A model generated the notes under the pieces. That model did not search any database and had not been told where the DNA came from. It was given only the letters and a program-made list of their open reading frames with translations. From the NCBI GenBank assembly GCA_029776205.1, contig JAKOTQ010000061.1, forward strand, positions 1 to 64,000: 64,000 bases of DNA, given 5' to 3'. Origin of the DNA: Bacillota bacterium. Lineage in GTDB: Bacteria > Bacillota > UBA4882 > UBA8346. A program made the translations under genes and the position numbers. This document shows, piece by piece, positions 1 through 8,204 of this stretch (its first letter is position 1; every line of letters starts with the position of its first letter).

Positions 1-327
1 GTCATTTCCCAAAGGATAGCCGGCAATAACTAGCGATGCCTGAGCTCTGGCAACCATCTTGTCACCCGCAAAAGCCACATTGGCCAGTGCTTTGCTGTCG
101 GCTAGCCGTTCTTCCCCGGGCGACAGTTGGCCGAAAGCCTGTTTTCGGAGCGGAGACAATGGTTCCGTATATTCTTTCTCCGGCATTTGGCCGACGTTGG
201 ATTTCCATATTTCAAACCTGTCACTCTGTGCATGGGGATTATGGTCCAATTGCTGATATTGTTTTTCCCAATAATCAAGTTTAGGTTCTAGTGCTAAAGC
301 GCGAGAAAGGTTTCTATCAAAACTCAC
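1..327 (-). CDS. Hypothetical protein, N-terminal part; gene leaves the window
   Basis: An open frame of 109 codons runs from a GTG at 325-327 to the window edge without a stop, so only the N-terminus is seen. The start is set by a Shine-Dalgarno AGAGGTG five bases upstream. The protein begins MSFDRNLSRALALEP and is soluble and rich in Gln, Glu and Lys, with no signal peptide or membrane segment in the visible part. I recognise no family. Codon use and the good ribosome site argue that it is real. The next 240 bases to the sbcC stop are AT-rich and hold no gene I can support. Confidence 0.6.
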   Translation of the reverse strand, partial: MSFDRNLSRALALEPKLDYWEKQYQQLDHNPHAQSDRFEIWKSNVGQMPEKEYTEPLSPLRKQAFGQLSPGEERLADSKALANVAFAGDKMVARAQASLVIAGYPLGND

Positions 328-570
328 TTTGACACCTCTCTATAGAATAAATATTGGTATATTATTCCATTTATGGAAGTTTCGATGTTTTTCGTTGTTT
401 TCCTTTTTGCTTGATACATTTTCCTTCAACAGACAAAAAAAGAAGGTTATCATCAACGTAAACTGTTGCGATAACCCTGATATACACATTGTTACAACCC
501 TTATTAAAGTGTCGAATTAATTACTACTCTATCAATCAAAACCGGAATCCAACATGATCACTATCTTCTA

Positions 571-3528
571 TCATTCCATTTCCACCATCGTCCCCTTGGT
601 AGGAGAATATTTCAAGTTAATCACATGTTCCACCTTATCATCGAAGGTTTCATCGTGAGAAACCACAAATAACTGATCAAACCGGCATTCTTTGTAAACG
701 GCAGCGATGGCATCGGCCAGCATTCTTCGGCTTTCTAAGTCCAATCCATACGTAGGCTCATCAAAGGCACAGATACCGACCTTAGAGAACTCTTTCACCA
801 AGGCCAACTGCATGGCAATGGCCGCTTTCATCTGCTGTCCTCCGGAAAGCTGGGTAAAACGCCGTTCCCCGCTGGCATTGCGAATGGTTAGTTTATAATC
901 GCTGGCATCCCACTCAAATTGGGCCGGTTCCGGACTCATACTGTTATATATGGCCTGGGCCCGGTTTCCGATGCGTTTGGCCAGTCCGGCGGCAACCAAC
1001 CCTTGGGCATTTTTAAGTACGGTCCGCGCTTTCTCCAGCAACATACTTTGAGCATTCATCCGGTCCAATTCTTCCCTAGCCTGACGGCACTGTCGTTCTA
1101 ACGCTGTCAACTGCTGCATCCGCTCTCGCTGCTGGTTTAACTCGTTTTCAGCCCGTTCCACCTCTGCCCGGACTTGCCCCTGCCGTTCCAAAACCTGCTT
1201 AAACTGTTCATTATCATTCTGATAGGCCCTTTCATCAAAGCCTTTCCGGGCTTCTTCCCATTCCGCCGCTGCCAAGGAAAGATTCCTTTCAGCCTGATTG
1301 ACAGAATTTTCAGCTCGCTCCAACTGTTTCTGCCGCTCGTTTTGTTTTTCGGCGATCGGCTGGTATTGAAGATATAACTGATAATCCGCCTCATGTTCAT
1401 CCTTATGTGCCTGCAATGTTTTCATCTGGCCCTCGATATCCGGGAAAGCGGCTAATGCCTGACGGACTTCAACTAACTTTCGATTCAACCCGGCTAGTGT
1501 TTGTTCCAATTCGGCAATCCGCCCGTTTTCTTCATCAACCCGTTTCTGTAAACGAAGAATATCGTCCCCCAACTGTTTCAATGCATTCTTTTCCTGGGAA
1601 ATCCAGGCTTTCCCTTGTTCTTGCCGGGCCACATCTTCCTGATACTTCTGTCCCAGCTTCTGATATTCCCGTACCCATAAATCGAGATTGGCCTGGAGCA
1701 TTTCAGCCAAACGCTCGAACTCACTCTGTAATCTCTGCCAATCTTCATTCCCGCTGACAGCATCGGCTGATGTTGAGATTTCCGGCAAGTCAAAGCCCGG
1801 CCACATCCGCTCCAGCTCTTCAACAGCCTGACGGGCACCTTTATTTTCAAGGTTTTGATAACACTGACGCAGAGCATCTTTTCCCCGTTCGATCCCATGC
1901 CGGATCTGATCCAAACGGGTTTGATCCGCACGAGCCGCCTCCAAAAGAGCCTTGGTTTCATTGACCGCGGCAGCCGCCGCTTCATACCGGGCCTGCAGTG
2001 TCGCCCGTTGTTTCGCCAATACATCCAATTGTGTCCGAATCCGTTCAGGGTTAAATTGATGACAACGCTCTCCCAAAAGCGGACAAACCCCATCCCGGAT
2101 ACTCTCCAACTGCTTGGCTAATTGCTTCTCTTCCTGATCCGCCCGGACCAAAGCTTCTTTCGCTTCGGATTCAGCCTTAAGTGCCTCCTGATAACGGTCT
2201 TCGGCAATCCCGGCTGCATCCGGGTTGAAGCCCGCAGCTTCTTTTGTTAACTCCATCATCGCCGCCAATTCGCTTTCAAAGCGCTTTTGTTGCTCATTCA
2301 GGAGAAACCGCCATTCTTTCACACAATCAAGCATTTCTCCAACCGCTTGATACTGTTTTGCCAGGGCTTCAACTTCAGCAACCAATGTCTGATACACGGC
2401 CATACGTTTTTGGACTTCAACCCGCCGCCGGCTCCCCTCGCTCTGCTTGGATTCAATATCTTGATGCAGCGTTTTCACAGACTCCTGACGTTGGGATTTT
2501 TCGGCACGAAGCCGCTCTATTTGAACATGTAAAGCGCTTTCATCCTTTTGCAACCGGTCTCTTTGAAGCCGCTGGGTTTCCAATGCTTTCAATGACTGTT
2601 CGGCACCTTGATACGCTTGAAAACCGGGAAGGGCCGATAGAGTGATTTGAACAGCCTGTTCCGCTTCTGCCATCTCTTTTTCTGCATTGTCCCGAAGGAT
2701 TTGAGCATGTTTTAAGGCACCCTGAGCTTCAATATGTTTTTGTTCTGCAACAGTCCGCCGTTGTCTCGCCTTTTCATGGGCGTCCAACTTCAATCGATAC
2801 TGTTCCACGACGGCCGTTATGTTTTCCAATTCCGTCTTGACTTGAGCCAGGTTTTTTTCACAGAAGGCCATCTGTTCCGGAGCATCTTGCAATTGCGTCA
2901 TCCCGCCTTGATACTCACTGATGGTCTTTTCAATTTCAATCTGGCGTTTTTGCACCAATTTCAAAGGTTCTAGTAAATTCTCAAAGCAAGTCCGAAAGAT
3001 ATCCACATCCAGTAGCGGATCAAAATGAGCTTTAGCTTCCGATGGCCTGCAATCAAAATATGCCGTAAACCGGCCTTGCTTCACCCCGATCAATGAATGA
3101 AAGAATTCGTCCAACCGCTCCGGTCCAGAAACGCCAAAAAGCCGGGCCAACATCCGTTTCACCTCATCGTTGCCTTCTGCTTCGGTGTAACCGTCATCTT
3201 CCCGAACCACCTTCCAGCGGCGTTCCATCTTACCCGCATCCCGTTCGACCCGGTAGAGTCCGTCCGGTGTTTCCAGCCAGACATCGATAGACCCGGTTCG
3301 GGCGCCTTCCCGTACCAAATAGGTTCCCACTTGAATCCGGTTATCGCCACGAATGGGTTCTGCATCGAACAAAGCATAACCCAAAGCTTCAATAATGCTG
3401 CTCTTGCCAGCCCCATTTTTCCCGCCAATCCGGTTTAGCCCCCGGTCAAATTGAATGAGCACGCCGTTACCGTCCGGCCCTTCTCCAAAGGACTTAATAT
3501 TTTTCAGCCGAATTTGCTTAATGATCAT
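571..3528 (-). CDS. sbcC: SbcC-type SMC/Rad50 family exonuclease ATPase subunit
   Basis: Large subunit of the SbcCD (Mre11-Rad50-like) nuclease that opens hairpins and processes DNA ends. The 985-residue protein has a Walker A GGKNGAGKSS near residue 36, two long Gln/Glu-rich coiled-coil arms, the ABC signature LSGGQQ near 890 and a Walker B ending in CAFDEPTYGLD near 920. At the apex the usual CxxC zinc hook is replaced by CPLLGERC (Cys482 and Cys489). The ATG at 3528 is chosen because GGAGGTG lies six bases upstream. An upstream in-frame GTG at 3537 has no such site. It overlaps the end of sbcD by 11 bases, so the two are translationally coupled. Confidence 0.93.
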   Translation of the reverse strand: MIIKQIRLKNIKSFGEGPDGNGVLIQFDRGLNRIGGKNGAGKSSIIEALGYALFDAEPIRGDNRIQVGTYLVREGARTGSIDVWLETPDGLYRVERDAGKMERRWKVVREDDGYTEAEGNDEVKRMLARLFGVSGPERLDEFFHSLIGVKQGRFTAYFDCRPSEAKAHFDPLLDVDIFRTCFENLLEPLKLVQKRQIEIEKTISEYQGGMTQLQDAPEQMAFCEKNLAQVKTELENITAVVEQYRLKLDAHEKARQRRTVAEQKHIEAQGALKHAQILRDNAEKEMAEAEQAVQITLSALPGFQAYQGAEQSLKALETQRLQRDRLQKDESALHVQIERLRAEKSQRQESVKTLHQDIESKQSEGSRRRVEVQKRMAVYQTLVAEVEALAKQYQAVGEMLDCVKEWRFLLNEQQKRFESELAAMMELTKEAAGFNPDAAGIAEDRYQEALKAESEAKEALVRADQEEKQLAKQLESIRDGVCPLLGERCHQFNPERIRTQLDVLAKQRATLQARYEAAAAAVNETKALLEAARADQTRLDQIRHGIERGKDALRQCYQNLENKGARQAVEELERMWPGFDLPEISTSADAVSGNEDWQRLQSEFERLAEMLQANLDLWVREYQKLGQKYQEDVARQEQGKAWISQEKNALKQLGDDILRLQKRVDEENGRIAELEQTLAGLNRKLVEVRQALAAFPDIEGQMKTLQAHKDEHEADYQLYLQYQPIAEKQNERQKQLERAENSVNQAERNLSLAAAEWEEARKGFDERAYQNDNEQFKQVLERQGQVRAEVERAENELNQQRERMQQLTALERQCRQAREELDRMNAQSMLLEKARTVLKNAQGLVAAGLAKRIGNRAQAIYNSMSPEPAQFEWDASDYKLTIRNASGERRFTQLSGGQQMKAAIAMQLALVKEFSKVGICAFDEPTYGLDLESRRMLADAIAAVYKECRFDQLFVVSHDETFDDKVEHVINLKYSPTKGTMVEME

Positions 3529-4894
3529 CCCTTTCACCTCCGGCCGCCACTTCTACAATGCTCTGTTCCCGCTCCCGTTCTTCTGTGAGTTTCCGAGCCA
3601 AATGATCAGTCACGGGATGACGGTTGATCCGATCCAATATCTCTTCCGCACTGGCCTCCTGACGCACATCTTCTTTCAAATCCATCAGTAACTGCACCAA
3701 TTTCGGCACCGCTTCGTCATCCAAACCGGGCAGCGATATATCATGCAACAATTCCGTAAAGGCCTGCCTTTCAATATTCTCTCTGGATAAAAGCAAATCT
3801 TCCGCTTCCTCAGCCAATTCTGCGACCAACGGTTGGTTCAACTGAGTCAAAACAATATCAGCAGCAATGACTGGCACCTGTTCTTCCAAAAAAGCGGCTA
3901 ATTCCGCTGGATCCAAACCAGCCCGGGCCAAATTAAGGGAACCTGTTAAATAAACCCGCAACACCGTTTCAGGCGCTACATTTAATGTTCGAATATACTC
4001 CAACAGTTCCCGGTGAATTTTATCAGCCAAATTCCGGCCTGACAATGAAGTACAATCAAAATCCACATTAACTACAGGCCGACGGGGTACCGGCAAAATT
4101 TCTGCAGTAAATACAGGTTCGGAACCGCTCAAATCAACAATGATCTCAGCCATTCCTCTGGCTACCGGATTTTTATAATTCCCGGCTTCTTCCAACCGGA
4201 TATTTTCAGCGGTTCCGGGATTAACCGCCCAGCCATGATGCAACGGTTTATGAATATGCCCAAGGGCGATGAAATCGACCACATTTCGGATAAAATCCAA
4301 TGACTCTTGATCATAACCGCCGGTTTCGCGGACAATATACTCCGGCCCGGCATGTAACAACATAAGCGTCGGAGGATGAGCCTGTCCTTCGTCCAGCCTC
4401 TCCAAGACATCAGCAATGGCTTTCATACGCCGAGCCGTCCCGGCTCCCAGATAGCCTGCACCAACAATTCGAATCCCTTGATAATCCATATAAGAACCCC
4501 GCCTGGTTTCCGGATCCCACGGGGTAATCTCCGGCCCGTCCGCAGTAAAAGGAATGGTTAACAGATGCAAGTATCCTTGATCATTCAAATACCGGACCCA
4601 AGTAGGCATGGCCGATGACAATGACGGCCGATCATGATTCCCTTCAATGGCAAATACGGGAATTCCCGCTTCCTTCAACGGCGCCAGACACTCCACAACC
4701 ATCTGCAGATGAGGCGGCTGAATCGACGGCGAATCGAACAAATCTCCGGCAATCAATAAACCATCGGCCTTATACTCAATCGTATATCGAACTATGTAAG
4801 AAAACGCCTTGGCCAAATCACTCTCCGGCAATTTTCCTTCCAAGCGTTGCCGGCCGATATGAAGATCGGAACAATGGATGAATTTTCGTAGCAT
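3518..4894 (-). CDS. sbcD: SbcD exonuclease subunit (Mre11-like metallophosphoesterase)
   Basis: Nuclease partner of SbcC. The 458-residue protein starts MLRKFIHCSDLHIGR, the first phosphoesterase motif (D-x-H), followed by GDLFDSP, EGNHDRPSLSS, and LLHAGPEY and LGHIHKP, which are the metal-binding motifs of Mre11/SbcD. The C-terminal half carries the capping domain and an acidic helical tail. The ATG at 4894 is preferred over in-frame codons up to 4939 because the conserved beta-strand begins immediately after it and a GAGG lies eight bases upstream. It is the first gene of a two-gene operon with sbcC. The only upstream sequence is the heptad-repeat region described separately. Confidence 0.93.
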   Translation of the reverse strand: MLRKFIHCSDLHIGRQRLEGKLPESDLAKAFSYIVRYTIEYKADGLLIAGDLFDSPSIQPPHLQMVVECLAPLKEAGIPVFAIEGNHDRPSLSSAMPTWVRYLNDQGYLHLLTIPFTADGPEITPWDPETRRGSYMDYQGIRIVGAGYLGAGTARRMKAIADVLERLDEGQAHPPTLMLLHAGPEYIVRETGGYDQESLDFIRNVVDFIALGHIHKPLHHGWAVNPGTAENIRLEEAGNYKNPVARGMAEIIVDLSGSEPVFTAEILPVPRRPVVNVDFDCTSLSGRNLADKIHRELLEYIRTLNVAPETVLRVYLTGSLNLARAGLDPAELAAFLEEQVPVIAADIVLTQLNQPLVAELAEEAEDLLLSRENIERQAFTELLHDISLPGLDDEAVPKLVQLLMDLKEDVRQEASAEEILDRINRHPVTDHLARKLTEEREREQSIVEVAAGGERDDH

Positions 4895-4958
4895 TATATA
4901 CCTCAAAATGTTCAATTTTTTCATTATTGATGGGTTCACAGCGAAAATTTAACGAGTG

Positions 4959-5189
4959 TTAGGAGTCAGGAGACAGGAGATAGTTTCAAGCCTTAGATTC
5001 TAAATCAAATAACGCGTGCATAGATCTTATAAAGGAACTGTTGCCTGTTTTAAACTACTGGCTCCTTATGAACTCTCCTTTACCAAGCACCCATTACCAG
5101 GAAACAGTACCCTTCATCTTAAAAATCATGTATTTTTTATATTCTACCTTCTAACTGCTGTCTCCTATCTACTAACTCCTGTTTCCTGC
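4959..5189. repeat. Heptad-repeat element with opposed AGGAG arms (element 1)
   Basis: The left arm (4959-4983) is three in-phase 7-mers, TTAGGAG, TCAGGAG and ACAGGAG. The right arm (5148-5189) is the complement flavour: CTTCTAA, CTGCTGT, CTCCTAT, CTACTAA, CTCCTGT and TTCCTGC. The arms could pair over about 25 bases around a roughly 165-base centre. The sequence fills the otherwise gene-free 395 bases between sbcD and the small spore-protein-like gene. Similar arms recur at 16356-16552 and 45616-45836. I see no reading frame, tRNA or transposase that explains it. Confidence 0.75.
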
Positions 5190-5235
5190 AACCATTTTAC
5201 CATACCATCCCCTCCTGTCCAATCGATCGATCATT

Positions 5236-5265
5236 GGTATAAAATCATCCTCTTTTGACAACCTA
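5236..5265 (+). promoter_or_regulatory. Possible sigma-G/sigma-F (forespore) promoter
   Basis: GGTATA (5236-5241) and CAACCTA (5259-5265) are separated by 17 bases. Compared with the forespore consensus (GHATR in the -35 region, CATHHTA in the -10 region), only one position of each conserved core is off. The predicted start lies just upstream of an AAGGAGG ribosome site (5274-5281) and the small gene at 5290. Assignment is from sequence alone. Confidence 0.45.
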
Positions 5266-5289
5266 ACATTAAAAAGGAGGGTATTTCCG

Positions 5290-5439
5290 ATGGCTGATAA
5301 TCAAAAGAAACCCAATGAAAATGTGAATAGTGCCTTAAATGTGAATAATGACCAATTAGGCGAAAATGCTTCCATGGAATTTGCTCAGGAATACGATAAT
5401 AAAAAAGGCTCCCAAAAGAATCAAAGTAAATCTAAGTGA
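5290..5439 (+). CDS. Small gamma-type SASP-like protein (49 residues)
   Basis: A 49-residue, Asn/Gln/Lys-rich hydrophilic protein beginning MADNQKKPNENVNSA. It contains MEFAQEYD, close to the E-F-A-(S)-E cleavage sequence used by germination protease GPR on small acid-soluble spore proteins. The size and composition fit the gamma type, an amino-acid store in the spore core that does not bind DNA. It has a strong AAGGAGG site nine bases before ATG, a forespore-like promoter, and its own terminator immediately after the stop. It could instead be an unrelated small hydrophilic protein. No homolog search was possible. Confidence 0.55.
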   Translation: MADNQKKPNENVNSALNVNNDQLGENASMEFAQEYDNKKGSQKNQSKSK

Positions 5440-5442
5440 AAT

Positions 5443-5472
5443 AAAAAAGACGTGATTGCTCACGTCTTTTTT
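5443..5472. terminator. Bidirectional intrinsic terminator
   Basis: The stem AAAAGACGTGA/TCACGTCTTTT closes a four-base loop with A and T tracts on both sides. It ends the small SASP-like gene on the plus strand and the pectate lyase gene on the minus strand. Confidence 0.85.
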
Positions 5473-5490
5473 GATACCCTTTTAAATGCG

Positions 5491-6660
5491 TTAAATCTTC
5501 CCGGCACCCGCACCGGCTGTTACGATACCCGGAACACTATCGACCGGATCCAACGTATAGGTATAATTCCCAAAATCAATGGTACAAGTCGAAGTTTCCG
5601 GTTTATCCGTTTCAACGTTCACATATCGATTGCCAGATACCTGCCACTGGCCACTGGGGTTATTGCTGGTATCATGCCAATACCCGATGGCCTTTTTCAC
5701 ATTTTCGAAATAATTGTTTTCAATTCGGATTCTCGAACCGGTCCGGCAGTTGATCGCATCAGAAAGAATATCTTTGTAATAGTTGTTGTAAATATGGGCA
5801 TGGCCGCCCCAGTAAAGCGGCAACCGGGAATTACAATCATGGAAGTAATTATGGTGAATAATCATCTTCCGGTCCGGCAAAGCATCGGCATTATCATTGC
5901 TGCCGACCAGGATCGTTTTATAGCTGTTATAAATATGGTTCCAGGATACAATGATATATTCTGCGTTATTTTTGGCGCTGATCAGTTCATCGTACTTGTC
6001 TTTCAATTCTTCGGACGGATTCGCCACAATCGGCTCATTGAATAAAGTACAATGGTCAACCATGGTGTATCTGGCATTATTGATTTCAATAGCGTCTCTT
6101 CCCAATACTTTGGTAATTGTCAGATTTTGAATAATCGTATTGGTACCCGTAATCTTAAAGCCAAGCCCGTCGAACACCCCGGCGGACCCAACACCAACAA
6201 TGGTCAGATTAGATACGCTGCTCCCGAGATCAATATAGCGTAACGTTGATCCGCTTACCGCTTTCCAATCATCATAGGTAATGGTCCCGTTCACCCGAAT
6301 GATGGAAGGCATTGGGGTGACTTTTTTCACTTCAGTTAAGGCCGCATACAATTCTGTCGCATTAGTAACAGTATAAATGTTTTCAGCTGCAGCCCCGGTT
6401 CCTCCGGTGATTCGCGATGCCATGTCGGCAAAGCCATCAACTCTCGTTATCATAAACAGGTAAATACCTTTTACAGTTACACTTCCCGACCAGGGCAAAG
6501 TAATTTCGATATAGGCATTGTCCGCACTTTTATTGACGGTAGTATCGAGAATTGTATCCGACAGTACTGTTTCCTTGGGAACGTTTTTGGCAGTACCGAT
6601 TTCCCCGGAAGCATTTTTAATTTTGACATAAAAACCATTACTGGTTTTACTTAAATCCAC
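5491..6660 (-). CDS. Pectate lyase, catalytic part (downstream piece of a frameshifted gene)
   Basis: This frame carries the right-handed beta-helix catalytic domain of a family 1 polysaccharide (pectate) lyase, which cleaves polygalacturonate by beta-elimination. Family motifs are IVSWNHIYNSYKTILVGS and HHNYFHDCNSRLPLY followed by AHIYNNYY, with the catalytic-region Arg in NSRLPLY. It lacks its own signal peptide and a credible start. The first codons (DLSKTSNGFYVKIKN) continue a beta-sandwich whose beginning lies in the overlapping frame 6651-7088. Adding one base near 6692-6700 would join the two into one lipoprotein of roughly 530 residues. It is either a recent pseudogene or a sequence error. 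Confidence 0.75.
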   Translation of the reverse strand: MDLSKTSNGFYVKIKNASGEIGTAKNVPKETVLSDTILDTTVNKSADNAYIEITLPWSGSVTVKGIYLFMITRVDGFADMASRITGGTGAAAENIYTVTNATELYAALTEVKKVTPMPSIIRVNGTITYDDWKAVSGSTLRYIDLGSSVSNLTIVGVGSAGVFDGLGFKITGTNTIIQNLTITKVLGRDAIEINNARYTMVDHCTLFNEPIVANPSEELKDKYDELISAKNNAEYIIVSWNHIYNSYKTILVGSNDNADALPDRKMIIHHNYFHDCNSRLPLYWGGHAHIYNNYYKDILSDAINCRTGSRIRIENNYFENVKKAIGYWHDTSNNPSGQWQVSGNRYVNVETDKPETSTCTIDFGNYTYTLDPVDSVPGIVTAGAGAGKI

Positions 6661-7088
6661 ATCCCCATAAACATGAATACAAATCGATTGCCCGCAGTCA
6701 GATCAAGCATCCCTTGCAGCTTTGACTTATTATAAGCGATCCGGATATACCGGTTTCTGGCATCACCCTTCGGTAATTGGGTTACCGGATCGACCACCAC
6801 GGTACTGGTAAAGGTGATCCCATTGGCTGATTCTGCGACATCAATATCACTATCATAATCCAACATCGTTTTAATCTGCTCGACAGTCAACTTATAGGCT
6901 TTGGCATACTTCTCTTCATTCGTCGCTGCCGACAGATCGGCCGTATGGGTACTCGTAATCACGATTTTGCTTGGATCCTTGGGTGTCCCACCACCACCAT
7001 TACTACTTTTACCGCCACCGCCGCAACCGGCAATCAAAGCAACGGTCAACAAAAAAACAAGTCCAACACCAAACCAAGACTTTTTCAT
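6651..7088 (-). CDS. Pectate-lyase lipoprotein, N-terminal part (upstream piece of a frameshifted gene)
   Basis: The protein begins MKKSWFGVGLVFLLTVALIAGC, a lipoprotein signal ending in the lipobox LIAGC, followed by a Gly-rich linker. The mature protein would be lipid-anchored at the cell surface or outer membrane. The rest is a small beta-rich domain of unknown role that stops abruptly after FMFMGMWI, where the frame shifts into the pectate lyase piece at 6660. The ATG at 7088 is chosen because AGGGGAG lies eight bases upstream and the signal peptide begins there. A perfect TATAAT (minus strand, about 7114) lies upstream with a poor -35. Confidence 0.75.
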   Translation of the reverse strand: MKKSWFGVGLVFLLTVALIAGCGGGGKSSNGGGGTPKDPSKIVITSTHTADLSAATNEEKYAKAYKLTVEQIKTMLDYDSDIDVAESANGITFTSTVVVDPVTQLPKGDARNRYIRIAYNKSKLQGMLDLTAGNRFVFMFMGMWI

Positions 7089-7233
7089 CCCTTCATCTCC
7101 CCTTGCCTCAATTATAGAATAAAACAACCACTACCTATCACTATTTTGTTATATTTTGTCATTTGTGACAAGGGTTGGAATACTAATTATTCTCCATCTA
7201 CCTTGCGATTTACCGATGAAAACGTTATCATAA

Positions 7234-7689
7234 CTACAAACGCACTTCCTGGATATCCTCAAGCCCATATTGCTTGGTTTCTCCACCTTCAGTCCCAATA
7301 ACGCAAACGCCATATTGGATTAAATTATGAGGATAAAAACGATGCTCCGTTCCATCGGTCAATATCAAAAAAACTTCTTGTTTATTCATAATGGCCCGAA
7401 CCAACGCACTTCGGTTTTGCTCAAATCGCCGCAACTGCTGACGGCCCAGTCGTTCATCCCAAAACTCGTAAATACCCCGGATAAGCATAAAGCCAAGTAT
7501 ATTTCCAATCATGAGAGCTATGATCCCCACCTTCAAAGCATGCCAAAGTAATAAATTGACTCCGACCAAAAGGATGCCGATGCCCGTCCAAGAAACCCAA
7601 CGTTTCATCGGCCCCCTTTCCAAGCAAAAAAGATAAGCAACAACTCCAAAAGCCATGATCCACTTAAGCATAATATCCATATTTGACAT
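7234..7689 (-). CDS. Conserved-looking membrane protein of unknown function
   Basis: The 151-residue protein has three hydrophobic segments in its first 75 residues (about 8-22, 32-49 and 52-70), then a charged amphipathic helix (YEFWDERLGRQQLRRFEQ) and a beta-rich C-terminal domain of about 60 residues predicted to be cytoplasmic. I do not recognise the family. The ATG at 7689 has GGAGGG seven bases upstream. It stands alone between two gene-poor stretches and shows no clear promoter or terminator of its own. Confidence 0.7.
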   Translation of the reverse strand: MSNMDIMLKWIMAFGVVAYLFCLERGPMKRWVSWTGIGILLVGVNLLLWHALKVGIIALMIGNILGFMLIRGIYEFWDERLGRQQLRRFEQNRSALVRAIMNKQEVFLILTDGTEHRFYPHNLIQYGVCVIGTEGGETKQYGLEDIQEVRL

Positions 7690-7804
7690 ATCAAACCCTC
7701 CAGCGGACCGTTAACCTCAAAGCATCATTGAACAATGATTTAGCCGGGAATAATCATCCGTCAATTGCTTACACTACTACCAAAACCTTCAAGGAGATTT
7801 TTGT

Positions 7805-8038
7805 ATGGAACAAAGGAAAAACAAGGATAAAACCTCCCCGTCCATTCACGGGGCATACTCCAAAGAAAATATCGCCACAGAAATTAATCTCGATCCACCC
7901 GAAGTGAACGAATTTTTGCTTCAGACCATTCCGGAAACGACCGAAAGCGAGATCAGCGTATTAAAATTGGAACCAAATGACGGTGAGCACAACCCGCATC
8001 CCGTAACTCCCGATCATCCTCCGAAAAATCATTCATAG
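7805..8038 (+). CDS. Small acidic hypothetical protein (77 residues)
   Basis: The frame opens at an ATG with AAGGAG eight bases upstream and ends just before a strong bidirectional terminator, which supports expression. The product is hydrophilic, Pro/Glu/His-rich and without membrane segments or cysteines. The middle (EINLDPPEVNEFLLQTIPE) could form a short helix, while the tail (HPHPVTPDHPP-like) looks disordered. I recognise no family. A GAATA followed by ACTACTA upstream hints at a forespore promoter, but the 20-base spacing is too long to call. Confidence 0.5.
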   Translation: MEQRKNKDKTSPSIHGAYSKENIATEINLDPPEVNEFLLQTIPETTESEISVLKLEPNDGEHNPHPVTPDHPPKNHS

Positions 8039-8114
8039 ACACTTGCCTGAATTTCCTGATCATTGCAAATGAATATGTTTCAAAAATCTTATCACTGCTA
8101 ATCATCGATATGAT

Positions 8115-8150
8115 AAAAAACGGTTTTAGCTGATAGCTAAAACCGTTTTT
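8115..8150. terminator. Bidirectional intrinsic terminator
   Basis: A near-perfect hairpin AAACGGTTTTAGCT/AGCTAAAACCGTTTTT with flanking A and T runs separates the convergent genes at 7805-8038 (plus) and 8205-8786 (minus). Confidence 0.88.
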
Positions 8151-8204
8151 ACCATTTAAACTTTCAACTATGCCGGAGGCCATTTAATATAGCCTCCCAG
8201 AAAA

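Noticed and set aside
5452-6045. Plus-strand open frame of 197 codons
   Set aside because: It is antisense to the conserved pectate lyase catalytic domain and begins inside the terminator hairpin.
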